Assembly (NCBI RefSeq): GCF_963678975.1
Contig: NC_089281.1
Span: 11,619,277-11,683,276 of the forward strand
Source: Dysidea avara
Lineage: Eukaryota; Porifera; Demospongiae; Dictyoceratida; Dysideidae
Length of the DNA stretch: 64,000 bases
Direction: 5' to 3'
This document shows, piece after piece, positions 11,270-25,000 of this stretch (position 1 is the first letter of the stretch; every line of letters starts with the position of its first letter). A model generated the notes under the pieces. It was not told the DNA's origin. It did no database searches and worked only from the letters and a program-made list of their open reading frames with translations. Position numbers and translations under genes: made by a program.

Positions 11270-12828
11270 ATGAGTGGCCTATTCAGCAGGGAGGCGGGAT
11301 TTTTACTGAAGGAGGGCGGAAAGGACCACTCAGGTACACACATAACGCATTAATAGTCTCGCAATTCCTTTGCTACCAGCGCATAGTGTACACACAGACA
11401 TTTGCTGAGCATTAATAAAAGTAATTCTGCAGGTCCTAGCGGTAGAGGCGGGGCATTCAGATATAGCGGACGGGGTGGTAGGCGTGGTGGAAGGGGACGT
11501 GGTCATTTCAATTCAAGAGGTGGTCGCAATGCTAGTTCAGGTGGTGGATATCTGGACCGAGATGCTTTAGAAGAGGACGATGGACTTGGAGGAGAGACCA
11601 CCTCTAACTCGTGGTCATCTGGAAGAGAACAAAGATAGTAAGCTCTGTTTACTGTTCTGTAGAATAACAATGCCTGCAGCAACATTGATGTCTGCAGCTA
11701 CTCACTGCCAGCATCTGTGCCTTAACCTAAAACATTAAGGAAGGGTGTGTGCTGCCTGGATCTTTAATACTGTATGTAAATTTTCTAGTGCCCCGTACAA
11801 GACGTCAAACAGAAGGCCGTACAGAGGACGAGGATCGTACCAACACAATCGAGGTGGTGGTCCTGGTAATAGTGTATTCAGTAGACTGGGTGGCTTGCCA
11901 AGTGGTAACAGTAGGAATAATCAAGATGGTTATGTAGGAGCACCTGCTTCATCTTCATGGAGTAAAGTCACTGTGAGTTAGTTGTTAAAGGCTAGCAATT
12001 GTGACCTGACTTTCATGTTAACTAGCGTTGAATGGTATAAGGTGAATGTTTGGAATGTGTAAGGATGTGAAAGTCAACTGTGTTACTTTGTGTTTCCTTT
12101 GTGTGAGGGGTAGTTTCCAATATACATTAATGTAATGATGTATACTATAAGAACAATGTGTTGGGGAGAGTGAGTGAGTCATAGGTTGGACAAGACTTTA
12201 CACTATTCTATAGCTATAGGTTAGAAAAATATTCAAGTATTTTTTAGTTACTAACTATATCTTTTAATGCTAGGTAGTGCATGGTGATATTTTCAGTTCC
12301 CAATAGTTAGTGGCCTAGGGGTATATCACCAAGTGTTTAAAAATATTTTGGCCTGCTTATGCTATGGGTAAATAATGGCATCTCTTTGTTGGTAAACACT
12401 TGTATGTGTATTTATTGAAATACCTTTGTTGTGATGGAAAACAAGTTTCATATAGTGGACCAACTTTTGCAATCACACCTGATCATAGTTATAGCAATTT
12501 TACATTCAGATGTTCTTCATGTGTTCTGAATAGTTATCTAGTACATTGGCACGTGTTGTAAATTGGTAAATCACTTACGTTTCCTGAACTTCACAAATGG
12601 TATTTATTCATGTTTGATACTTGAATACACACTGTATCCTTTCATTGGTATGTTGTATTGGGAGAGGGAAATGCTTTTAAGTGATGAATAAACATTGTAA
12701 TGTGTAGTAATGTTTTACACATAGATACACAATGGAGCACAGAACAATAAGGAATGGTTGATTAAAACACTGAGCTCTAAAGTGTCTGGTCAACTAAATC
12801 CCATACAGGTATGTCATTAGGTTTTTAT

Positions 12829-12927
<99 letters not shown>

Positions 12928-12943
12928 CACACTCACACTCACA

Positions 12944-13026
<83 letters not shown>

Positions 13027-16000
13027 TTGCATTTGTTTTGCTTTAGTGGCATGTTTTGGGAGACAAAGCAATGTTCTTTGTGGAGGACCAGAGAGTGGCC
13101 ATGCAGTTGAAGCAAGTTGGGAAGCTTTCATCCTCTGGTGGAGAACTGAGTGTTGTAGTGAAGCCTTCTGCTCCACCTACAAGGGGTATGTCTTTGTGTG
13201 GTGTAGTGTGCGTGTGTGTGTGTGTGGGTGAGTGTGAGTGCATGCATGTAATGTGTGTCTACGTGCATGTAATGTGTGACACACATGTGATGTATGCGTT
13301 ACTATTGTTTGTCCTTCACACAGGAGGTGGTGGAGGAGGACAGAGGTTCACAGATAGCAGATCAGTCAGAGGTCCACCAATACAGCAACAGATGAGCATG
13401 GAAGGGATGTCTGATGGCTTGGAACAGGATAACACTGAAGTGATCCTTGTGAGTTGGGGTGTGGCTTTCCCTAGTTATATGAGGGTTTCCAAATAATATA
13501 TCTTATGCAGTGGATTAGAGTAGTGGTGGCTACAAGAAATAAAGTTGGGTCAAGAAATGTAGTGTGGGGCCTTAACTTTGTATGTCACAGGTGATTCTGT
13601 AGTGGTTGGTGAGAGGTAGTGATGGCTATTTTATTTGAGTGGTGGTCAGTACTGACCACTGTGGGCACATCCCTGCTTATGGTAGGTAAATATAATCATG
13701 ATATCATGTCACATGATGTGATGCAAAAATTTGAAAGGTTATGAGTTAGTCCTCATTAATTCCATTATAGTCCATTTGTGGTATACTTGTTTATATCTGT
13801 CATCTGTCATCATTAGCATTGCTTGTCACAAAGATATGATCCCAGTACTAAGGGGCTTGACCTGTCTGACATGTTCCATGATCAAGGTAAGTGAAGCTTG
13901 TGAACTGCTCGTACAGTTTTATATCTAGTTTGACCTGCTGCGTGCTAGTGTATGTATGCCTCTGTGACTCTTGCTGTGTTATCTGTCTATGGGACTAGTA
14001 CTTCCAAGCCTTTTTAGCGATCACCTCTTTAATAAGCCCATGTCATTATAGTGAAAATGTCATGTAGGTTTCAAATACCTCATTTATAAAACCACCTCAT
14101 TTATAAAACCACCTCATTTATAAAACCATCTCATTTATAAAACCACCTCATTATAGTGACCATCACGAGTGTAGCTCAGGTGTACTTCATTACCTCATGC
14201 ATAAGGCTATAGTACCCTTTTTCACAGCTTGGATTAGATATATACTGGGGAGTGTCCTACTCCCATATACCCCTGTAGAAGGATGTATCATAAAGTGATG
14301 GTCTGAGTTCGTCCATTTCTCTTTGTATAATTAATGGCATTAATTGATCATAGTGTTAATTGAATGTATGCCTAACAATGTCACTAGCAACTGAACCTCA
14401 GGTTTTCAGCATTTCTCACTGAACTACAAGCGTGGCTCCAGGGATTCAGACTAACGGCAAAGGCATTTCTCACTAGGCCATTCACCAATACAGCTGTTCT
14501 CTTTGAAAGTTCTGAGTTTTATGTGTGTGGCATAACACTTACAAATTCTGCATTTTTATAGCTTCTTGCTCATCACAAACCTGTCATGTCATTCATTACT
14601 TATGATATTCTACAGGGGTATATGGGAGTAGGACACTCTCCTCAGTATATGTTATAGGGCTGAAACAAATACTGCAGTACTTGTTAAAAGATTTTGGTAC
14701 TCACATAGTAAAATTGGTACTCGAGTACTTGTTATTAAGATTACATGACCCATCTCACATGATGTATTTGTCATCAGGGAGTGACATGATGAAGACTATA
14801 GAGTTTGAATGGTATAATTTCTTGTCAGGAACACTAACATCAGTACTGTACAGGGGCGGATCCAGGGGGGGGGGGGGGGGGGGGGTCTTTGGGGTCTGGA
14901 GACCCTCCCCTCAGGATATATATATTTTTTTATAGGCGCTTACTAATAAGCGCACAATGATAATTAATTAAGCATTGGCTATTACTCACGTGCGATATGG
15001 CTGCAAAGCGTTACAGGAGTAGTGACGAGGCTAGCAATGTTTGTGGACGGATTTCTGAGACATTGCTAGTGACAAAGAAAGCCAATTTGCAATGTTGTTT
15101 TACAGATACAACGTCCACGTGTATGAGGCTGACACACAGCTGCACGCCAGCTGAGCTACTGTGTGGTTTCGCCACTGATTATATTTTTAAGGCTTCTATG
15201 AATTGCTAGATAATCCACAAAACTAATTTTAACGCATCATCGCGTATCATATAGCTAATTGTAACTAGTAGTGCAATGTAGCTAGCTAGGTAATTTAAAC
15301 TTACAGTATAGTTATGTACTTTGTATTGTCACAGCACTGGTAGTGTTGATGACGGGCTCGAGGCTGATAACAGAACAATTTCTGCTGATGATGTGATTGT
15401 GTTGGATTCTGAAGAGGAATCTTCACAGCAAGATGATCAGGCCATTGTACTGAGTGAGGAGAGCAATTCAGACAGAGAGTCGGAAAATGACATAGAGGGG
15501 CATAACACTAGTAGCAATGATAACATTGCAGTTGACACCACCAGTCATCTATTATGGTCCACTCAGTCAGAGATTGCTAACTAATGACCAGGCTCAATTA
15601 GCTATTCAGGATGCAATAAGTAGTGGGAATTTTGGAAAGATTGCACAATTAAAATCTCGAATCAATCTCACAGATCAACAAAAATATTTTCTGTTGAAAA
15701 GGCATTATGTTCCTTCTATCAACTACAAATTTCCCACTCATGTGATTAACAAGATTCGTCGACATTTCCAACACAGATGGCTAGAGAAAAATCCTGGCTT
15801 AGTATATTCTGAGTCACAAAGTGGAGGATACTGTAAGTATTGTGTTCTATTTGGTAAGACCGAGCCAACTGTGGAGGAACTTGGTGTTTTTGTAACCGGG
15901 CCCTTCACTAATTTTAAAAAGCCACGGAGCTGTTGGGGAAGCATTTTCATGGCCTTGGAAATTCTAAAGGAAACAAAACTCATCAAAATGCAGTACAAGA

Positions 16001-19000
16001 TGCAAATATGTTTGTTAGAAGTATGGAAAACATTGATGCAAGAATAGATTTCCGACTAAACACCGCAAACAGCAAGACAGCAGCTGAGAACAGACTGAAG
16101 CTCCGATCAATAGCAGAGACAGTAATTTTTTTTGGAAGGCAAGGCCTTGCTTTTCGTGGTCACCGCGATGATAGACCTTCTGTTGAAGAAAACCCAAACA
16201 ACAATCATGGTAATTTTCTTGGTTTGCTCAAGTTTCGTGTACAGGCTGGTGATAAAGTTCTTTCAAATCATCTTGAATCTGCTGCTGAATCTGCTGCTGA
16301 ATCTGCTGCTGAATCTGCTGCTGGCAATGCTATACACCAGTAAAACTATTCAAAATGATCTCATTTCAATTTGTGGTGACCTAATTCGTAACAAAATTTT
16401 AGAGAAGATTCGTCACGTATGTAATTTTTCTGTCCTAGCAGATGAAGCTACAGGTGTGGCCAATGATGAGCAGCTATCAATTAGCATCCGCTATGTTGAT
16501 GAAGGATCTCCAACAAAAGTGTTTATGGGATTTCATAAATGTGTCTCAGGGGTTACTGGACAAGCAATTGCCAATGACATACTTTCACAACTAGAAAAAT
16601 GGCAATTGCAGTTGCAATTTCTTCGTGGTCAAGCATACGATGGAGCTGGAGCTATGGCTGGGAAATCTAAAGGTGCAGCTGCTTGTATAACTGCAAAACA
16701 CCCTAAAGCATTGTACACTCACTGTACTTCACACAGACTAAATCTCTGTGTGGTCAAATCTTGCACTATCAGAGAAATCAGCAATATGATGCAGTCAGCT
16801 GATAAAGTATCACGATTTTTTAGCAATTCTCCAAAAAGGCAGTTGGCTTTGGAGAAGTGGATTGACAATCTGTTTGCCAATGAAAAGCGTAGGAAGATAA
16901 AGGAGATGTGTCGTACTCGCTGGATTGAGCGACATGAGGCTTTTGAAAGTTTTATGGATTTATTTATGCCAATAGTATGCTGCTTGGAGGAAATAGCCAA
17001 CAGTTCTCCAGCAGAATGGAATGCTGAAACCAGATCAGATGCCCAGTCACTGTTTTTTACAGTGTTCAGATTTTCATTTGTCATAGCTTTGGTGGCTACA
17101 CGGAATGTGCTGTCATATATCAAAGGGCTGTCCGTGAAACTTCAAGGTCGCTATGTCAATGCAATTCGGGCTCACAGAGATATTCAGAATGTGAAATCTA
17201 CTTTGGTTAAGCAGAGGTGTGATGTGGAGAGATTTCATTCGCAAATATACAATGAAGTTACAGTATTATGTCAGAGTGTTGGAATTGAAGAATCGGTACC
17301 AAGTGTTACTAACAGACAGCAAAACAGACAAAACCTTCCATCCAATAGTCCCAGTGAGTATTATAAGCGCACAACAACAATTCCTATGCTAGATCACCTG
17401 ATCAGTGAACTAAATGTTCGGTTTACAGAGTCTTCATCTCAATTTCTCTTACAGTTTGCTCAACTTTAACCATCAGAACTAATTAAAAATCCAAGAATAT
17501 AGATTTTGATGATTTAATAAGTTTTATGAGGATGATTTACCTCTATCTAGGGGCTTTTCATGGAGAAACTACTGGTCATCAGAAACATGTAAAGCTGATG
17601 CAGAAGCCTTAAACACCCCTGAGAAGGCATTAAAACAGCTTGACAAGGATTTGTATCCTAACATTTATACGTTGTTGACATTCGCTGCCACTGTTCCAGT
17701 CACTAGTTGTGAATGTGAAAGATCCATCAGTATGCTCCGATTAATCAAAACTTCTTTAAGGAGTACTATGACACAAGAAAGACTAAATGGGCTAGCAATG
17801 ATGCAGTATCATCATCAAATTCCACTTGAGGCTGATGAAGTAGTTGAGGAGTTTACCACTCGACAGCCAAGGAAACTTCTGTTGTAATTTGCCTGCATGG
17901 GGACAATTCAAATGACAGTAGTAATCCACTAGGCTGTAGCTACCTATAATAAAATACACTGTACATAACAATAACATAATAAGACAGTCAATAGTCATTC
18001 AATCAAAGTACATTAGTATAATGTATGGATCTTTAATGTGTACTCATACCAGGCCATAAATTTGTGTCAGATTGCATCAAATTCAATCTCAGAGGGTTGA
18101 ATTTTCAAAATTTTCCTGGGGGGGGGGGGGCATGCCCCAGACCCCCCTAGAATGCTCGTGCTTTGCACTTCGCACACTGTGCAGTGACTCTTACCCTTAG
18201 ACCCCCCCTCCTAAAATCCTGGATCCGCCCCTGCTGTAATACAGTGTGTGTACCATTGTTGTTACTTGAAAAAACTGTGAAATGGGTATGACTACAAGTA
18301 GCTGGTATTTGTGAGTGCTTGATCGTTAATTCTAGAGAGTACTCGAATACTAAAAAACCATGATTGCTTCAGTCCTAATATATTATATATGAACTCTTGG
18401 CACCAGGTTGTCATTTAAAGTCTAAAAATTTGGTTGTTGTGAAGTACCGTATAACAACAAATATTGGCGAAACTAATATTTGGCAATTTGCTATAAAATT
18501 GTGGGTAGAGGTGTGCGATAACAAATTTAGACGTATCAGTAAAGATGATGTTTTTTCAGTGTACTGGTGTAATTAGGGTTGAGAGGTATTTAGGTATTAG
18601 TAGAAAGTTACCGAAACGGTATTTTAAAATACCGAAATACCAATTTTAATGTAGCAGTTAAATTTTTGGTAGCTAGTGATGGCCATACATGAAGCTAAAC
18701 TACATGCAGACACTTCGCACAGACTACCTGCATGTAATACAGGTGTGGGAATCATAATGTACCCATCCTTTAGATACTGAAGTATTTTTCTCCATACCGT
18801 ACCATTCTTCAAAGATGCAATACAGACAGTGGTACTATTCTAAAAAACATAACACATGTTCTGGCACATAACAAACCAGTGATTGATAGTCAGCAGCTTA
18901 GTCGACAAATAATAGTTCAACTACTCTAATAGAACACACACCATTGATGAATTGAGCGATTATTTTTATGTTTAAATGATCAAGTTACTTGTATAATAGA

Positions 19001-22000
19001 GCTCTAATTAACTGAGGATATACTTACTATAACAATACTGCTTATTCTTTACTCACAACTACGGTGGTATTCTTATTTTATTTATTTATTTTATTATTAC
19101 TTTATGGCAAGTATGCCAAAGGTCTGCAAGCAACTGGTGCTTGCAGCCTAAAACACAAGTTATACATACATTATAATTACTTTAACTAATTATAACTTAG
19201 CTATAGTGTTTGAAAGTTTGATGGTGGCAAGAGATCGTGACATTTGCTGCACGGACATAGATAATGGTAGGTACAGTGATTGTCATCGTCAAAATGAGTT
19301 ACAAAATGATTCCACATAAATTTCTTTAGTTTAGCCTTGATGGTTGCAATTGATAAATTGGTATTGATTACAGGAAGAGCATTCCACAAACGAGGAAGGC
19401 GATGGAAATAAGAGTTTCTATTTAAGTTTGTACTATGGAGACGATGTTTGAGTTTATTATGTGTAGAGGATCTGGTGTGACCCTGAGTAAATGTAATGTA
19501 CCTATTACTCTTGTTTGGATTTTTGAGTGCATGAGAAATGTAACCTGACTGCTATTGTATAGGTCATGTGATACTTGTAACACAGTAAGTTGATAATTAA
19601 AATGTTTCCATATTCCCTAGCTTTCAATTGAGTAGTCCAATATCCATATCCAAAATAGCATTTAATTTTCACTGAATAATTGAGAATCAAGTACAACAAT
19701 GTATGTGTAGACTGTACATGTCTACAGTATATGTGCATGTTTGGTATGTGGGTTAGCAGATGAAGTGGTTAGAGCACCAATTCAATCTGATAATCACAAT
19801 TGATAATTGAAGGGGTCAGCAGCAAAAGGGGGACAAATGCCATTTGAAAATTTAGCTGACCACATAGTGGGTATTAAACAGACTTTAGGGACATTATTGA
19901 CTTATTGTGGTATTTGCTAAAAACTAATTTGAGACTGCCATGAACTTTTAAATTCTGTTGTTTACTTAGTGACAAAATTATTCACAAGGTTAAGACAGAC
20001 CATTCTAATTTTTAGAAAATGGGAATTTTAAAATGGCACATATCCCCTTTTTCCACTGACCCCTTCAAATGGTAATGCCCAGTTGCTGTTGTTTCCTTGG
20101 GCAAGGAATGTTCAAGTCTACCCAGCTGTATAATGGTGACATGTTATCAAATGAGGCAACAAGTGCTCAACTGTCTATATCTCTCTTAGCATTATTGGGA
20201 CCAACATAGGCTATGGGTTCCAAAACAGGCTTTGCTTTTTTGTACGTGTTTGTTTGTGAGATATCCAATAGTTTACATGATATGTTTGTGCTTATATCCC
20301 ATACAGTATTACAACAACATGGAATTCAAGGTGCAATGCAGAGACCAGCTTTTGCCAATTCTGTGATGAGCATTGTTATTGACAAGTGTCCAGATGTAAG
20401 TCAAACACCACCTCACTATAGTGGTACAAGATGTGATCTCAGCTATAATATGGTGTCAGATATTGAATAAAAAGTACTTAGATAAGTGATTTTCAAGCCT
20501 GTTATTTATATACTCTAATAAAACATACACCTACACCACATCATTTTTTAAATAAACAAGGGTATGGGTAACCGAGGATCTACCATTTATTACTAATTCA
20601 TTACCATCTCATACCTGCATCAAAGTACCAGACACATTAATTGTGCAACTGAACGTGGACCCCATGCAATTATCAACAAACGAAATGCGAAGTCGCCATC
20701 CCACTTCTTTTCCAGCTATATTCAACCTGTTATATGGCATTTAAAACCAAAAGAACAATACTAGAAATGCCTCTGCAATCAATCCAGTCACAATACAGAA
20801 AATAAAGCACTGAAGCCATGCAGTGAGTTACTGTCAACCAACACTTATGTGGTAGTGGAGAAAGAAATGGGATACAAAGGAGGACAAAGGTATGCATGTA
20901 TTGCAGCTGCTACAGTTGGCAAAAAGTCATGTCTCAGGCTGAAGCAGTGTTGAACACAAGCCCATAGCCTTATCCATAATTATGTTTTGCTGGAGGCATC
21001 AGGCAGTCAATCAGTTAGCAGAAAATTCAATTAACTAGACAGGATGCTAAAAGCATTGTAGGGCAAACCTAAGACTTACTATATGTATAGCCACTAGTTA
21101 TAGGATTGGTTATGCCTAACCAATATTACCAAGCTGTTATGAAGGAAAAGTGAGGCTGGTTTTGCATTGGACAAGAAAGCCCAAACCTCATGATACAGTA
21201 CTGTATGATATCATCATAGCCTAGCCCTAGCATGATAGGATTAGTAGTAATGCTGCATACAGTACTGTATATTAGGGATCATGAAGATGTGGGCTTTTGT
21301 GTCCAAAATATCAGCCTCACAATACCTTCATGGTTCCTTGGCAGTATTGGTTAGGTATAACTGAGCCCAAAGGTGCCTTCAGTACAATCGAATACCTTCA
21401 GACATATACAAATGTAATTTGATAACTGCTAAGGCTATGGGCCTGATTTTTTCACTGTTCAACATCGCTTCAGCCTGATAGGTGCCTCTTGGCATACTGC
21501 AGTAAGTACAATATATGCATCATGGACTTACCTTTGTCCTCCTTTGTGTTCCAATTCTTTTTGCTGACAACCCAAGGCGTTGATTCGTGATAGTGGACTT
21601 TTAATCCCTAATTCAGTCACGGGTATAGACTGAATTAGAAATTAAATGTCCACTAGTATATATGTGACCTCCCTTGTTTCCCTATACTTGTGAATATTAT
21701 GTGTAAATGTTGCACTATAAATCTCACCATTCATTTATACACTTGATTTTGCTCACAAATTGGTCAAACACTGCCTCAACTGTGTTATCAAAATGCTCTA
21801 ATCAATAGTAATCTAGGATAAAAAGTAGTAAGGCTTGCTGAATGGATCATTGTGTGTGACCATGATCTATTTTTTATTTATTTTTCTGGTAGGAATAGCC
21901 TAAACTGGGCTGTTTCTTCTTGCCAAAATGCCTTTATGCCCGCGAAGCCATACAAGATTGCACTCAGAGAGGTTTTCTGGTGTGTGCTGCTTGTTGTTAA

Positions 22001-25000
22001 TAAAATCTGTTCTTATTAAACACAGTATAGCCCAGGAAGCTTAATCTGTGCTGAAGACTTTGTTGCAAGGTGGTTTTTTCGTTCTGTGATTATTGTACAT
22101 GGGCAGATTAAATTACTCTAATAGAGCAGTCACATAAATCCTCTATTAATGCAGTCAAGTGTATATCTGATCCTTCACTGAATTAGACATATTAAAGGCA
22201 CTAGTAATGTAAATTCTAGGAGACTTTGTATGCACACTGCAATTTGATCAGTTTCATGTGTGTACTGAACGTTGACAGCGTTACTATTCACAACAGTCTT
22301 CATTGTCAATAAATAATCCATTATACTGGATTAATAAAAAGTACATAAACTAGATGAATTTAAAATTTTTAAGAGGGAGAATAGGGATCGCTGAAAAAAG
22401 CCATGAAACAAGAAGGGATTGCTGGGATGGTAATGTAAACCACAAATCCCTATTTTGACTCGTTTCAAAATAACCACAAATCCCTATTTTGACTCGTTTC
22501 AAAATGACGGAGTATGTAACTAAAGATTTATGACAGAGAATCAAAATAGGGATTTGTGGTTTACATTACCACCCCAGCTATCCCTTCTTGTTTCATGGTT
22601 TTTTTTTTCAGCGATCCCTATTCTCCCTCTTAATTTTCAATTTTTTATTAATACAGTATGCCAGTGACATGGATAAAACTCTCTAATAGAATAGTCGAAC
22701 TATTCTTTGTTACTACAGTTTCACTTGAGCTCCTACAAAATTCAACACATCCCCCCTCTACAAACAATATTATTCTATAACAATCATGTAAACTACTTGT
22801 TCTGCCCAACTTCACTCCAATACTAAATGTATTGTAAAACCCTAACTAGACATATTCCAGGCTTCACATTGATACTAATGTTTTGGCCAATGACCTGTGT
22901 AACAAGAGCAGACCATACCAACAGTCAGCTTCTCTGGTGTTTCACTACTCATACTGTATTGCAGTTGGTGTCACTGGACCTTAGCTCTAATCGACTGAGA
23001 CAGTTAGACACTTTTTCTACTGCTATATCCATGAACCTGTCATTGCTACAGATACTCAACCTGTCAGATAATCAGGTAAGTGTGTGAAGTAGTATATGTA
23101 GTTGATGGAGGGGATGTGATGTGTTTTGTGTGTTGTAGTTAAATCATGTGGAGGAGTTGAATAAGGTAGCTACTTCAACAGTAACAAATCTCACTTTGGA
23201 GGGAAACTCCCTTGTAAATTCTTGTGGTGATTTTAGTAAATATTCAAGGTAATTATATTACATCTGTTTGTGTGTAGTTGTATGTACATCCATTGTTTAT
23301 ACTAGTGGCTATGGTGTTAAATAATGGTGTTTTTTTCTTTCTTTCTATAGTTTAATGAGAGCAAAATTTCCCAATTTACAAATTCTAGTAAGTTGCTAAA
23401 CATTTTTGCTAGTAGGTAGGTATGTGAAAACTAAACTATTTATATCACCATAAATGGTGAAACAGTTCATAATGGAATTTTCTTGTGGAGATTTAGTTAG
23501 TATTGTCATCATCTTCATAAGTGCTATCTTGATGAGAAGCTACTAAAAGCCATGAAGGTAGGACAAGTCCATGGGGAATGTGTAATAATATTGCACAAGT
23601 ACTGAAAATATTTTATGCGAGCTGATAGACCCTGTACAAAAACTAGAGGAAGGGACTTGACGGGGCTCAATACATATGTTAGTTCTATTTAGTTTGTTGT
23701 TTGCAGCGGTATGATAAACAATTGGAAAAATGCTGATGTTATGGAGTAATGACTTACAATGATGACAATGTGTGGCAGTCACAACTTTTACGTCAACAGT
23801 AACAGTAGTCATCAATGATTACAATACAATCGTTGTTGTATGATTTATTACTTTCAATAGTATGACTACATTTAAATAAAAATATTTTTGTTAGCGCTTA
23901 GTGCACATGGTCTTGTCCTACCAAAAAGCCAGAGTATTAATGCTATTAATTTCCTGCAATGATAACACAAAAATTCCCTTTTAATGTTTCACCATATATG
24001 GTATAATGCTTGATATACCAGGGTAGGTTAATGTGGTTCATATTGCCTGTCTTGAGAACCCCCTTACACCATATTTCATACTGGGGTAGTGACTTTACAT
24101 ATTGAGATATCAGATTGTCGTGATACACAATTATACCAATGCAATCAATTTTTGATTATGAAGGTATGAAAAAAGCCTGAGTTATTAAAATTTAATAATA
24201 TTCTGGGTTGTTTCTCAGTTTCCTAGAGACTCTTTAGTTTTTTAACAGTGCAATGGAGTTATAGCTGGTACTGCACGATGGAAATTTTATTGTCACCACA
24301 CTGTGTATCAGCTGATATACTGTTTCGCACATCACACTGTGAATGTCCCATCTGTTACTGTAGGATGGTCAAGTGTTACATAGTCCTGTCAAATTTGACC
24401 TACCAACAACAAGCTCTTCATCACTACCTGACACTAAGGTAACCTGCTAGTGTATGACAATAGTTGTGAGTGCATGAAGTATTTCATTTTGGGTCACTAT
24501 ACAACGGGACTAGTTTATATAGATAAGGTCAGGTCACAGTTGTATAATCCTTGGACATTGACCAGACAGTATTGGTTGGTACTAAGGTTATTTGTAACAT
24601 GATCTTACAGTACGATAGTACTGTATAGTAGGGACCACAAAGTTTTTAAAATTTATTAATCAGAATTTTCTATTGACTGACTGAGTAACTGACTGACTGA
24701 GTAACTGACTGACTGATGCCTTCAGACAAGCGTAACTTGAAAGCAGCTAAGGCTACAGGCTTGATTTTTTCACTGTTCGACATTGCTTCAGCCCAAGAGG
24801 TGCCTTTTGGCATACTGCAATACGTACAGTGTATTCTTCATGGACTTACCAGTGTCCTCCTTTGTGTCCCATTCATCTTTGCTGACAGATAAAAGTGTTG
24901 ATTTGGCAGTAGCACATGATGGCTTCCCATCATAATGGAAATCCTATGTATTTTTTCATAGTGGCTACTTCGTCGATTGCAGAGGTGCTTTTTGAACAGT

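Larger units (their letters stand above)
14851..18233 (+). mobile_element. 3.4-kb decayed hAT transposon (TTF/DUF4371 type)
   Basis: It begins CAGGGGCGGATCCAGG and ends CCTGGATCCGCCCCTG, the well-known inverted hAT termini, each bordered by a poly-G or poly-C run (14867-14885 and 18119-18131). CTGTA occurs at both junctions (14846-14850, 18234-18238); a full 8-bp duplication is not clear. It sits in the sense orientation within NXF1 intron 7. Confidence 0.88.
14655..18377. mobile_element. Older hAT-type MITE split by the 14851 transposon
   Basis: The outer ends are TAGGGCTGAAACAAATACTG at the left and TGATTGCTTCAGTCCTA at the right. These inverted termini are flanked by ATATGTTA (14647-14654) and ATATATTA (18378-18385), an 8-bp duplication with one mismatch, as hAT elements make. 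Removing the inner insertion leaves an original unit of ~340 bp. Confidence 0.75.

Noticed and set aside
12794-13231. Cys-Val and His-Thr repeat ORFs on both strands
   Set aside because: They are translations of a (CA)n microsatellite in an NXF1 intron; only 13047-13185 is coding, in another context.
18119-18131. G-runs as G-quadruplex regulators
   Set aside because: They are part of the hAT subterminal ends (also 14867-14885) and single homopolymers rather than four spaced G-tracts.
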